Both the position numbers and the translations under genes were made by a program. A stretch of DNA of 64,000 nucleotides from positions 62,001-126,000 of the forward strand of contig NZ_QBKR01000007.1 in assembly GCF_003054245.1 (NCBI RefSeq), written 5' to 3'. This document shows positions 53,334 through 62,278 of the stretch, one piece after another (the first letter of the stretch is position 1; each line of letters begins with the position of its first letter). The notes under the pieces were generated by a model that saw only the letters and a list, made by a program, of their open reading frames with translations, was not told the origin of the DNA and did not search any database. The stretch is from Melghirimyces profundicolus (GTDB lineage Bacteria; Bacillota; Bacilli; Thermoactinomycetales; DSM-45169).

Positions 53334-53960
53334 GTGGTATCAAACGTTTGTGCGCTGATCCTGGCAGCGGGATTATCCAGAAGAATGGGAGAACCGAAAC
53401 AGCTGTTGGATTTTAAAGGAGTCCCTTTGCTCCAACATATTATCAGTCGGTGCTTGTTATTTCCGTTTTCCGAAGTGATTGCCGTGATCGGATATGAAGC
53501 GAAACGAATTCAACATTCCATTCAAATCCATGACAGTCGATTTCGTTGGGTTTACAATCCCGATTACGGCATGGGTCAAAGTTCATCGCTGTGGGCAGGG
53601 TTAAAAGAGTGTCACCAAGGAAGATCGGTGATGGTCTTCTTAGGGGACCAACCTCTGATTTCACCCGGTACGATTCAGTTTATCTTTCAGTCAGGCCTTG
53701 AACAGCAAAATAAATCGGACGAACCCTGCATGTTCCGTCCTTCCTATCAGAATTTGCCGGGTCATCCGGTGTTCCTCGGGAACATCAAACAAATGAGTTT
53801 CAGGAATTTGAAAGGGGACCAAGGAGCCAAAGATATCATCCGACACCTTAAAAACCGGAATCTCGTACCTGTGGAAGATCCGGGTGTGACATTTGACATT
53901 GACACACCTGAGGCATACAAGAGGGCAAAAACAATGATGGGCAAAGGATGGGGTGTATGA
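53334..53960 (+). CDS. mocA: Molybdenum cofactor cytidylyltransferase (MocA-like)
   Basis: A 208-residue nucleotidyltransferase. LILAAGLSRRMGEPKQLLDF is the MobA/MocA nucleotide-binding motif; NPDYGMGQSSSLWAGL and VMVFLGDQPLISP complete the active site. MocA joins CTP to Mo-molybdopterin, giving the cytosine dinucleotide form that CO dehydrogenases use. Its place at the end of the cox cluster supports that role rather than MobA (GTP). GTG 53334 is six bases after the MoeA-like stop. Confidence 0.9.
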   Translation: MVSNVCALILAAGLSRRMGEPKQLLDFKGVPLLQHIISRCLLFPFSEVIAVIGYEAKRIQHSIQIHDSRFRWVYNPDYGMGQSSSLWAGLKECHQGRSVMVFLGDQPLISPGTIQFIFQSGLEQQNKSDEPCMFRPSYQNLPGHPVFLGNIKQMSFRNLKGDQGAKDIIRHLKNRNLVPVEDPGVTFDIDTPEAYKRAKTMMGKGWGV

Positions 53961-54029
53961 CGATCGATGGGGGTGTCCTTTTACACTTGTGCCAGTTACT
54001 TGTTTGACCACGCCCCCTGATCGGCGTGG

Positions 54030-54052
54030 AATCCCCAACCGGGATTTTTGTT
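54030..54052 (+). terminator. Possible terminator of the cox cluster
   Basis: AATCCC (54030-54035) and GGGATT (54041-54046) followed by TTTG. It adjoins a CCACGCC/GGCGTGG hairpin that may add to it. Confidence 0.45.
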
Positions 54053-54203
54053 CTTCCGAGGAGTCGGATTCCTTTTTCAGGCCTTCTTGGCAATCTGCCA
54101 AAAACAACTCCTCCTCAGATACAGGCCGCAGCGGGATGATACCTTCCGACCCTCATCCCTGTGGCGTCAGACCAAAACAATGAAACAACCCCCTTCGGGA
54201 ATG

Positions 54204-54228
54204 GCCCTTTGAGGGCTTTTTTCTTTTC
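54204..54228 (+). terminator. Terminator
   Basis: GCCC (54204-54207), loop TTTGA, GGGC (54213-54216), then TTTTTTCTTTT. Confidence 0.6.
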
Positions 54229-54245
54229 CTGGAATGTTCCATGCC

Positions 54246-54318
54246 GGGCAGGACAGCAAAGTCGCTGTATAACGCTTCCCTTCTTCTGAGTCTGACCATC
54301 CATCACAACGCTTCTTGG
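54246..54318 (+). repeat. Dispersed element, right-end fragment
   Basis: GGGCAGGACAGCAAAGTCGC, then AACGCTTCCCTTCTTCTGAG and TCACAACGCTTC, matching the right end of the full element; a few bases before AACGCTTCC are missing compared with other copies. Confidence 0.7.
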
Positions 54319-54361
54319 AGGGAAGATCGGCCGAGAAAACGTGGCCCCATCGATGGATACA

Positions 54362-54503
54362 TCAAAGTGTATTTTATTAATTTTCATATGAATAAATGAC
54401 ACCATCCGACGAATGATGGATGTCACCATATCAAGAACATGAATATACGACACTATCACCATAACAAAAGCGGTTTCAGTCAGCGCTTTCATTACTCATA
54501 ATT
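54362..54503 (+). promoter_or_regulatory. Shared leader, copy 1 (before the GH66 gene)
   Basis: About 140 bases strongly resembling the leader at 58913-59056. It contains three related boxes of the form TGACACCATC at 54396, 54421 and 54448 (steps of 25 and 27 bases). An inverted repeat AAAGCG (54467-54472) / CGCTTT (54484-54489) and the common end CATAAT follow. It is most likely a regulated promoter region for the enzyme gene. Confidence 0.65.
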
Positions 54504-54565
54504 ACAACAAAGTGTCGATGCAAATATTATAAAGTGGAAATAAATTATGAAAAGGGAGGAAGAGT

Positions 54566-57500
54566 ATGAAAGTCTTTAAACGTAAACCAAAGTCGTCTCA
54601 GATCAGTTTAGCAGTAATTTTGAGTTTGGTTTTCACCTCGATGTTAACGCCAATAACAATAACCGAATCCCGAGCAAACAAAAAGAAATTACCTGACGAA
54701 CCAATTCAAGCATTCTTGGTGGACAAAGCACGATATAAACCGGGTGAAAAAGTGAAAATGTCGTTATTGTTTGATTCGTCTGTAGAGTGGAAAGGAAAGC
54801 TTCATTTAGAAGTCCATCATTTAAATGAAAAAATAGCTGAGGGAAAGAAACTGATCCGTATCAATGATGATGTGAAAGGATTGGAAATAGAATGGACCCC
54901 TCCGTCTCAAGATTTTCGTGGTTATATTGTGAAAGCAAACATTGAGGGTTCAGATCAACAGCTGACAGCAGCCATTGATGTTTCAAGTGATTGGACACGT
55001 TTCCCCCGTTACGGCTATACAACAGATTTCCCACAAGAGTCAGAAGCCGAAAGTGATAAGAAGATGAAACAACTGACCCAGGAATATTACTTGAATGGGT
55101 TTCAATTTTATGATTGGATGTGGCGCCACGATGTATCTGTCTATTCCAAAACAGATAGCAATGGAAACCCCATTCTGGATGAGAAGGGAAATTTTATTTC
55201 AGAAAAAATAGAATCGGATACCTCTTATGATGATTTGTTGGGGCGCAAACTCTACCCGTTAACAGTAAAGCAACAAATTCAAGCATCTCAAAAATACAAC
55301 GCAGCAGCAATGGCCTATCAAATGAATTATGCAGCCAGGGAAAATTATGAAGCTTTCGGAGTAAAAAAGGAATGGGGACTTTATAAGAAGAACACTCCTT
55401 TTCCCGACCCGGATCCCGATCGTTATCAGGAAGGATTTTTCTTTGACTGGGTTCAACCACCGACAGCTCTTTATCTCCAAGATCCAGGTCATCCGGAATG
55501 GCAAAAATATATTACGAAACAGTTTAACAGAGGCGTGAACGAATTTGGCTTTGATGGGATGCACCTTGATCAGTGGGGATGGTCGGATAGTGATTACTTA
55601 TACAGTTATGATGGTGAAAAACGTTATTTTTCCAAGGACTATGATTCACTTATTGAGGCTGTAAAAGAATCCCTTGTCCAAAACAATGAGCAGAAAAGTT
55701 TTGTTACATTCAACATGGTCGGAGGAAACACTGGTTATCAAGATGTTACGTCACCATCTACAAAAACGGATTTTGACTATAGTGAAATTTGGCAAGACAA
55801 AGATCATTATCGCGATTTATTGAAAGTTGTTGAGGATACACGTGCCAAAAACGGCGGTAAAGCGGTTGTCATTGCCGGCTATATGAATTATAAACAAGCG
55901 ACCGGGGATCACTATGAAGTTGCGGATGTGCAAGGGGTTCCAAAATCAACAACTTTTATTTCCAATATTAAAAAAATACCTGGCTGGGTAGGGGACTTTG
56001 GCAAGCAAGATGAGGACCAGATTATATGGACAGTCGATGTACCCGAAAGCGGGACATACAATGTTTCTCTCTTGTATGGACATGATAATCAGGATAGCCC
56101 TGAGGGGAAATTGTCCGTTAATAATCAAATAATCGATGGCAAAATCGCTTTTGATGAAAGAACGGGCTGGGGAAATCCTGTTGCAGTCAAAAATATATCT
56201 GCCAATTTGGAAAAGGGCAAAAACGAAATCAAACTTCAACTAAATACAAACAACCGATGGTTGAATGTAGATAGTTTAGTCCTTCAAAAAGACGCTTTTG
56301 AGAAGGAATTTGAGGCTGAATATGCTGAACTGATCAGTTGTAAGGTGGATAAGCATGGACATGTATACAACTTTGAAACAGATGGAGATTTCATCGAGTT
56401 TACGGTTAAAGCAGATCAAGCAGGGACGTACCCTGTCAGCTTCCAATATGGTGTCGAGCGATTGGCCGTAAATCGTTCTCTTTATGTCAATGATAAACGG
56501 ATCAGTGATTCCGTTAAATTTGAACCTACAGGTGGTTGGGAGTGGTTTAAGAAATCGGAGGATGTTGAAGTCCCCTTACATCAAGGAGACAATAAGATTG
56601 TTCTCAAGGTGGAGAATGTAAACGATACGGGAGCCAAAATAGATTACATGAAGGTCGGGGATCAAAAATATCAAGCTGAAAAAGCGAATATAGGCTGGAA
56701 ACCAACAAAACAGCCAGTGATCACAAAAACGAATGAAGGGATTGAAAACTTTAAGCAACAGGGAGATTTCGTATCCTTTCAAATTGATTCAGACCAGCCG
56801 CAAGAGGTACCCCTCTCCATTTTTTATAAGAATCCAGGTCAAAAAACAGAACGAAGCCTATTGGTTAATGGAAAAAAAGCAGGAGTGGTAACTCTTCCTC
56901 ATACAGATGGAGATGATTGGAGCAAAACCGAATCACAAGTCTTTCTGAATAATGGAACCAATGAGATTCAACTGAAGATGGAAGATGAAACGACTGAAAC
57001 AGGAATTGAAGTGAATCAATTTGAGTTGCTGGATACCGTTAAGGAAGCAGAGGAAGCAGAGACAGGCTGGAGTCCGGTGATCCCCAAAACAAACGATGTC
57101 AAAACGGTTCCCGGGAAAACGGATCATTTTGGGAAGGCAGGCCAACGCGTCCTCTTCTCTGTAGACAATCAAAAAGAGGCAGATGAGCTTGTATTTAAAT
57201 ACAGATCTGGTAATAATCCAACGGTCAATGTTTATCTCGATGGAAAAGTGATTGCTGAAGATGTTGTCTTTACCAGCACACCAGGAGGCTGGGATGGTTC
57301 TATGGTTGAGAAATCAATCAAAGCAAATGTATCCTCCGGTCAACACGAGGTTGTACTCGAAATGGTGTCTGATGGTCAATATATGAATTTAGACAGTTTA
57401 CATGTTAATGATGAGGATTATCAAGTGGAGAATGCAACCTTTGCTCCGGAAGGACACGGGATCACAACCACTGCAGGTCATGTATACGACTTTGATGATG

Positions 57501-58810
57501 AAGGAGATTTCCTGCATTTTGAAGTTCATGCGCCGGAAGCAGGCAACTATGACTTGGTATGGAGATATAACAATGATTCTGCATCGAAACAGACTGCCAA
57601 ACGTTCTGTCTATGTCAATGAGAAAAAAATGGATCATGTTCGTTTCCCCTATAATAACGCTTGGGAAGACAATACAATGACTGGAATTCCTTTAAATAAA
57701 GGACGCAACACGATCTCCATCAAAGTTGAAAATGTGGAAGATGATGGTGTAAAGCTTGATTTTCTGCAAGTAGGAAATAAAAAGTATCAAGCTGAATTGG
57801 CCGATATCCTTCCTCCGATGCACATATACAAGGATACATTGCTCCACTTTGGTCACACCGGAGATGAAGTCACTTTTGACGTAAGTTTGGCAGAAGAAGG
57901 AGAAACCAGTTTTATCTTCACATACTCCAATGCCGGAGCAGATACAGAGCGAACGATTTACATCGATGGAAAACCCGTTTTGGATGCTGAAGGCAAGCCT
58001 TATGTCGTTACTTTCAGAAGTACGGGAAGTATCGACTCATACAGCGAAGATGGTTACGTTGTGCTCCCGGATTTGAAAGCAGGTAAGCATAAAGTGACAT
58101 TGAAACAAGAGGCGGGACAAGAAGGAACCATTCATTTGCGTCGCATGACCATCGGACTCTTTGATGAACCTTCGGTGCGTCTGATGGATGCAGGGTTAGC
58201 TGCAATGGGGGCTTCACATATTGAAATTGGTACAGCAGAAAAATTTGAAGAAGGACCAAACATGTTGGCGCATGAATATTATCCAAATCGAAGTAAAAAA
58301 ATGAGCCGTTCTCTCAAGCAAGCGATGAAAGATTACTATAAGTTCTTTGCTGCCTATGAAAATCTTCTCTTTGACAGTCATAAGTCAGAGGCGGAGGTGA
58401 AGGTGGAAGATCACGGACAACCACTGAAGGTTAGCAAAGATGGGGACAGTGGCACAATCTGGACGATCGTCAGGGATAATCAGAACAATAAAGGATTTGA
58501 AGATTACGATGTTGTTCACCTCATCAATTTGCTCAATAACGATGAAAATTGGAGAAATGCCGCGACATCACCACAGAAACATACTGACTTAACGGTAAGA
58601 TACCCCATAGGAAAAAATGCAAAGGAATTACCTGACTTAAAGGTGTATACGGCAAGCCCCGATCATCACCAAGGACAGTTGAAAGAAATTCAATACAAAT
58701 GGGATAATCAAGACTTAATTATTACACTTCCCAGCTTGGAATATTGGGAAATGATCGTCATTGACCGTGACGGTCCCCAAAATAAAAAAACATCCAAAAT
58801 AAAATGGTAA
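54566..58810 (+). CDS. Secreted GH66 dextranase / cyclo-isomaltooligosaccharide glucanotransferase with inserted CBMs
   Basis: A 1414-residue secreted enzyme on alpha-1,6-glucan. Residues 1-38 form a signal peptide (SLAVILSLVFTSMLTPI). An Ig-like domain covers about 45-140. The GH66 barrel begins near 145 (FPRYGYTTDF). The likely nucleophile is Asp335 in FGFDGMHLDQWG and the acid/base Glu407 in FDYSEIWQ. After GYMNYKQATG (about 447) the barrel is interrupted by some 740 residues of six CBM35-like modules joined by (Y)QAE/QVEN-type borders. It resumes at about 1200 (MDAGLAAMGASHIEIG, AHEYYPN, DYYKFFAAYENLLF). CITases carry one such insertion. GGGAGG precedes ATG 54566. A sugar ABC transporter follows. 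Confidence 0.88.
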   Translation: MKVFKRKPKSSQISLAVILSLVFTSMLTPITITESRANKKKLPDEPIQAFLVDKARYKPGEKVKMSLLFDSSVEWKGKLHLEVHHLNEKIAEGKKLIRINDDVKGLEIEWTPPSQDFRGYIVKANIEGSDQQLTAAIDVSSDWTRFPRYGYTTDFPQESEAESDKKMKQLTQEYYLNGFQFYDWMWRHDVSVYSKTDSNGNPILDEKGNFISEKIESDTSYDDLLGRKLYPLTVKQQIQASQKYNAAAMAYQMNYAARENYEAFGVKKEWGLYKKNTPFPDPDPDRYQEGFFFDWVQPPTALYLQDPGHPEWQKYITKQFNRGVNEFGFDGMHLDQWGWSDSDYLYSYDGEKRYFSKDYDSLIEAVKESLVQNNEQKSFVTFNMVGGNTGYQDVTSPSTKTDFDYSEIWQDKDHYRDLLKVVEDTRAKNGGKAVVIAGYMNYKQATGDHYEVADVQGVPKSTTFISNIKKIPGWVGDFGKQDEDQIIWTVDVPESGTYNVSLLYGHDNQDSPEGKLSVNNQIIDGKIAFDERTGWGNPVAVKNISANLEKGKNEIKLQLNTNNRWLNVDSLVLQKDAFEKEFEAEYAELISCKVDKHGHVYNFETDGDFIEFTVKADQAGTYPVSFQYGVERLAVNRSLYVNDKRISDSVKFEPTGGWEWFKKSEDVEVPLHQGDNKIVLKVENVNDTGAKIDYMKVGDQKYQAEKANIGWKPTKQPVITKTNEGIENFKQQGDFVSFQIDSDQPQEVPLSIFYKNPGQKTERSLLVNGKKAGVVTLPHTDGDDWSKTESQVFLNNGTNEIQLKMEDETTETGIEVNQFELLDTVKEAEEAETGWSPVIPKTNDVKTVPGKTDHFGKAGQRVLFSVDNQKEADELVFKYRSGNNPTVNVYLDGKVIAEDVVFTSTPGGWDGSMVEKSIKANVSSGQHEVVLEMVSDGQYMNLDSLHVNDEDYQVENATFAPEGHGITTTAGHVYDFDDEGDFLHFEVHAPEAGNYDLVWRYNNDSASKQTAKRSVYVNEKKMDHVRFPYNNAWEDNTMTGIPLNKGRNTISIKVENVEDDGVKLDFLQVGNKKYQAELADILPPMHIYKDTLLHFGHTGDEVTFDVSLAEEGETSFIFTYSNAGADTERTIYIDGKPVLDAEGKPYVVTFRSTGSIDSYSEDGYVVLPDLKAGKHKVTLKQEAGQEGTIHLRRMTIGLFDEPSVRLMDAGLAAMGASHIEIGTAEKFEEGPNMLAHEYYPNRSKKMSRSLKQAMKDYYKFFAAYENLLFDSHKSEAEVKVEDHGQPLKVSKDGDSGTIWTIVRDNQNNKGFEDYDVVHLINLLNNDENWRNAATSPQKHTDLTVRYPIGKNAKELPDLKVYTASPDHHQGQLKEIQYKWDNQDLIITLPSLEYWEMIVIDRDGPQNKKTSKIKW

Positions 58811-58833
58811 ATGAAACTATATTAAGATATTGA

Positions 58834-58867
58834 GAAACGCATTGAAACTTCAATGCGTTTCTTATTT
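58834..58867 (+). terminator. Terminator of the GH66 gene
   Basis: GAAACGCATTG (58834-58844) pairs perfectly with CAATGCGTTTC (58851-58861), followed by TTATTTG. Confidence 0.75.
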
Positions 58868-58912
58868 GCGGTATTGAACATTACAATTTGTAATGCAGGG
58901 AAGTTATTTTTT

Positions 58913-59056
58913 TCAAAAGTGTATTTTGTTATGTTTTATATTAATGAATGACACCATCCAACGAGTGACAAAATATGACCCTATCCAGAATATTAATATA
59001 TGACACCATCACCATAATGAAAACAGTTTCGGTCAGCGTTTTCATTGTTCATAATG
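58913..59056 (+). promoter_or_regulatory. Shared leader, copy 2 (before the sugar ABC transporter)
   Basis: This matches the leader before the GH66 gene. Boxes of the form TGACACCATC start at 58949, 58976 (TGACCCTATC) and 59001 (steps of 27 and 25). A perfect inverted repeat ATGAAAAC (59017-59024) / GTTTTCAT (59038-59045) follows. The shared layout implies common control of enzyme and transporter. Confidence 0.65.
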
Positions 59057-59091
59057 TGATTATTCCAAAAAGTTGAAAAGGGGGCAACAAA

Positions 59092-60369
59092 GTGCGAACA
59101 CCATTGAAAACATTATCAAGTGTGTTAACGGTGTTGATGTTACTTTTGGCAAGCGCAGCTTGCAATGGGAAAGAAACATCCAATGCTGGCGGTGCAGGAG
59201 AAGAAGTCGTTCTTGAATATTGGCATACTTACAGTGATGAAGAAGAAGTCATTTTGAAAGAAAAAATTAAGCCGCTGTTTGAGAAAGAACATCCAGGGAT
59301 TAAGTTGAAGTTAACGCGTATGCCTTATGAAGGTTTAAAACAACAGGTTATTGCCGGTGTGGGCAGTGGTGAAGCACCGGATCTGATGAGAATGGACATT
59401 ATTTGGGTCCCTGAATTTGCAAAAATGGGTGCATTGCAAGAGGTCAGTAAATTTGACGGTTTCGATGAAATTAAAGACAAGCAATTTAAAACAACGATGT
59501 CGACAAATGCATATAACAGTGGATATTATGGTTTGCCGATAGACACAAATACAAAAATAGCTATATATAACAAAAAATTATTGAAAAAGGCAGGTTTATC
59601 AGAAGCACCCAAAACAATGGGAGAACTGGCTGATGCTTCACGTACACTGGTTGAGAAAGGAGAGCTGGGCGGCATCGGAATTGGTGGTCCAAACAGCTGG
59701 TCAATGCTTCCTTACTTCTGGAGTCTCGGAGGTAAGTTAACCAATGATGACTTTACCAAAGTGGATGGTTATCTCAACAGTCAAGAGAGCATCAAAGCAC
59801 TTGAGACCCTTGTATCCTGGCACGAAGAAGGTTTAATCAGTCCTACCATTATCGGTAAAGAGCCAGGAACCTGGGATGGTATGAAGCATGATGAATATTT
59901 AATGATTGACGATGGACCCTGGTTTTACAGTGTTTTAATGAACGACAAGAAAGCAAAACGCGACGTGATGGAATATACAATCAGAGGATTAATACCTGAA
60001 GGTCCGGGTGGATCCCATTCTGTAATCGGTGGTCAAAACCTGGTCACGTTTGTAAATTCCGAACATCCAAAGGAAGCCTGGACTTTCATGAAATGGATGG
60101 CATCGAAAGAGCCTCAACTGATAATGGGTGAGACCGGGCTGATTCCGACAAATAAAGAAGCTGCAAATGATCCGAAGTTCTTGGAAACGCCGTTTGCAGA
60201 AGAATATGTACAACAACTTGAAACCGCACTGCCGCGCACACCCATCCCTCAATGGGCTGAAATGGAAGAAATTCTTAACTTGAATTTTGAAAAGGCGATA
60301 CGAGGAAAGATGACACCTGAAGAAGCTCTGGAAGATGCTACGAAAAAAATTAAGGCGGTCATGAACTAA
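59092..60369 (+). CDS. ABC transporter sugar-binding lipoprotein
   Basis: A 425-residue extracellular solute-binding protein of family 1. The signal peptide ends in the lipobox ASAAC (Cys24), and the mature part starts with EEVVLEYWHTYSDEEEV, typical of the sugar-binding family. FEKEHPGIKLKLTRMPYEGLKQQV and IDTNTKIAIYNKKLLKKAGL follow the usual pattern. It should bind isomaltooligosaccharides or cyclic products of the GH66 enzyme. GTG 59092 follows AAAAGGGGG. No ATPase gene is seen here; a shared MsmK/MsmX-type ATPase is likely. Confidence 0.92.
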   Translation: MRTPLKTLSSVLTVLMLLLASAACNGKETSNAGGAGEEVVLEYWHTYSDEEEVILKEKIKPLFEKEHPGIKLKLTRMPYEGLKQQVIAGVGSGEAPDLMRMDIIWVPEFAKMGALQEVSKFDGFDEIKDKQFKTTMSTNAYNSGYYGLPIDTNTKIAIYNKKLLKKAGLSEAPKTMGELADASRTLVEKGELGGIGIGGPNSWSMLPYFWSLGGKLTNDDFTKVDGYLNSQESIKALETLVSWHEEGLISPTIIGKEPGTWDGMKHDEYLMIDDGPWFYSVLMNDKKAKRDVMEYTIRGLIPEGPGGSHSVIGGQNLVTFVNSEHPKEAWTFMKWMASKEPQLIMGETGLIPTNKEAANDPKFLETPFAEEYVQQLETALPRTPIPQWAEMEEILNLNFEKAIRGKMTPEEALEDATKKIKAVMN

Positions 60370-60407
60370 GATCATGAACGAAAACCGAAAAAAAATGAAA
60401 ATACTTT

Positions 60408-60431
60408 ACCAGGTGATCATCATCACCTGGT
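60408..60431 (+). terminator. Intercistronic hairpin in the sugar transporter operon
   Basis: ACCAGGTGAT, loop CATC, ATCACCTGGT is a perfect stem, extended outward by GAAAATAC and GTATTTTC. Placed between the binding-protein and permease genes, it may reduce read-through so that more binding protein is made. Confidence 0.65.
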
Positions 60432-60471
60432 GGGTATTTTCATATTAAAGCGGATTCGAAGGGGGAGCACA

Positions 60472-61419
60472 ATGCCTCAAACCCAGCAACGGTATACTTC
60501 TCAACATCAACTCGCTTTCAGTGAACGTGTTAAAACGGGGCTGAAACAATGGGTGGAAGTGTTTCCATTTTTGATTTTGGGATTGATCGGGACAGGTGTT
60601 TTCGTTATTTATCCGTTAATGAAAGGAATAGTCATGAGTTTTCAAGACTACAGTGTCATTCCGGGAGCAGAAAATCCCTTTGTGGGGCTTGCAAACTATA
60701 AAAAGGCTTTCAGTGATCCTGCTTTTGGGTATGCCGTTCGAAATACAATTTTAAATACGGTTGTCACAGTACCGATAAACTGGTTTCTGGGATTGTTCTT
60801 TGCAGTATTAATTAACTTGCAATTTGTCAAATTTAAAATCACGTTTCGCACTGTTTATTATTTACCCATTGTTACATCCTGGATCGTTGTTGCCTTTTTA
60901 TTCAAATATTTGTTTGCCGGTGGAGAAGGTGGCGTGGTCAACTATGGACTCATGAATTTAGGTATTATTGACCGTCCGATCGGCTGGTTGCAAAATCAAT
61001 GGACAGCAATGGTTGTTATTTGGCTCTTTCATATATGGAAAACGGTCGGATGGGTGCTTGTTGTTTATTTGGCTGCATTACAGGGGATACCGCGGCACTT
61101 GTATGAAGCGGCTGCCATTGATGGTGCAAACGGGATTCAACAGTTTCGTAATGTGATCATTCCAACGATCAAACCAGTGACTCTGTTTGTTGTCATTCAA
61201 TTGATCATGGGTGCCTTTAATATTTTCCCGCAAGTGTACTTCTTGACGAATGGTGGACCGATGGGACAAACAGAAGTGCTGCAAAGCATGATTTATAAGG
61301 AAGCGTTCAACAATTTTAACTTTGGATATTCCTCTGCCTTAAGCGTGATGATGGGTCTGACGATTTTTATTGTCACGTGGTCACAGCAAAAACAATTCGG
61401 AAAGCAGCGCTTTTTATAA
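60472..61419 (+). CDS. Sugar ABC transporter permease (MalF type)
   Basis: A 315-residue membrane protein with six helices. The EAA loop that contacts the ATPase is EAAAIDGANGIQQFRNVIIP. The C-terminal half includes YFLTNGGPMGQTEVL, usual in MalF/LacF-type permeases. ATG 60472 follows GGGGGAG; the frame before it is part of the hairpin region. It pairs with the next permease. Confidence 0.92.
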   Translation: MPQTQQRYTSQHQLAFSERVKTGLKQWVEVFPFLILGLIGTGVFVIYPLMKGIVMSFQDYSVIPGAENPFVGLANYKKAFSDPAFGYAVRNTILNTVVTVPINWFLGLFFAVLINLQFVKFKITFRTVYYLPIVTSWIVVAFLFKYLFAGGEGGVVNYGLMNLGIIDRPIGWLQNQWTAMVVIWLFHIWKTVGWVLVVYLAALQGIPRHLYEAAAIDGANGIQQFRNVIIPTIKPVTLFVVIQLIMGAFNIFPQVYFLTNGGPMGQTEVLQSMIYKEAFNNFNFGYSSALSVMMGLTIFIVTWSQQKQFGKQRFL

Positions 61420-61441
61420 AAAATGACAAACGGGGGGATTG

Positions 61442-62278
61442 ATGGTGAAAACGAGTTTACATTGGCAAATCATTATATACGCAACGATCATTTTAGGAGC
61501 CGCGGTATTTATACTTCCATTTATTTATATGATTTTAACAACATTTATTTCGTCTTCGTATTCTTTACCCAGACCTGCAGAGGTATTGTCTGTTGTTCCT
61601 AATCTTGATAACTATATAGCGGTGTGGACAAAAGAAAAATTCTCACGCTATTTCATGAACAGCTTACTTGTTGCAGGTGTGGCATTAGTATTTGGATTAT
61701 TTCTCGGTGCGTTAACAGCATATAGTTTTGTCCGGTTTGAATTCCCGGGTAAAGAATTTCTTTTCCGCACGTTTTTGTTCACGATGATGATACCGCTTGT
61801 TCTGGCCATTGTTCCACAGTTCACAGTCATTAACAGTTTAGGGTTAGTCAATACGTATTTAGGTTTATGGTTGATTTACGTTGGTGGCGGTGTAGTCGGT
61901 TCCACTTTCTTCTTACGCGGGTTTTTCCAGTCCATCCCAAAATCATTGGAGGAATCTGTATTGATCGATGGTGGCGGAAACTGGCGTATCTTTTGGAACA
62001 TTTATTTACCTCTGTCCCGGCCTGCATTGGGAACACTGGCCATCTTTTCATTTGCAGGGACCTGGGATGAATACTTTGTAGCGTTGGCCATCATTAAAGA
62101 TGAAGCATTACGTACGCTGCCCATCGCATTAATGATGTTTCAAGGAAAATACGCAAGTAACTGGGGATGGATTTTTGCCGCGTCGATCATTGTCATTTTG
62201 CCAGTTATGATTATTTATATTATCTTCCAGAAGAAATTTGTACAGGGAGGCATTAATGAAGGGAGTGTGAAAGGTTAG
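61442..62278 (+). CDS. Sugar ABC transporter permease (MalG type)
   Basis: A 278-residue membrane protein with six helices. The EAA loop is EESVLIDGGGNWRIFWNIYLP, and WDEYFVALAIIKDEALRTLPIAL is the MalG-type C-terminal region. GGGGGG lies just before; ATG 61442 is the simplest start, with GTG 61445 possible. It starts 22 bases after the first permease and completes the membrane channel. Confidence 0.92.
   Translation: MVKTSLHWQIIIYATIILGAAVFILPFIYMILTTFISSSYSLPRPAEVLSVVPNLDNYIAVWTKEKFSRYFMNSLLVAGVALVFGLFLGALTAYSFVRFEFPGKEFLFRTFLFTMMIPLVLAIVPQFTVINSLGLVNTYLGLWLIYVGGGVVGSTFFLRGFFQSIPKSLEESVLIDGGGNWRIFWNIYLPLSRPALGTLAIFSFAGTWDEYFVALAIIKDEALRTLPIALMMFQGKYASNWGWIFAASIIVILPVMIIYIIFQKKFVQGGINEGSVKG

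Larger units (their letters stand above)
53961..54361. other. Intergenic region after the cox cluster
   Basis: No gene. It contains two terminator-like hairpins and a right-end fragment of the repeat element. A CCACGCC/GGCGTGG hairpin lies at 54008-54029. Confidence 0.5.

Noticed and set aside
54566-58810. Alpha-amylase (GH13) family
   Set aside because: The catalytic motifs FDGMHLDQWG and YSEIWQ and the end motifs AHEYYPN and AYENLLF are those of GH66.
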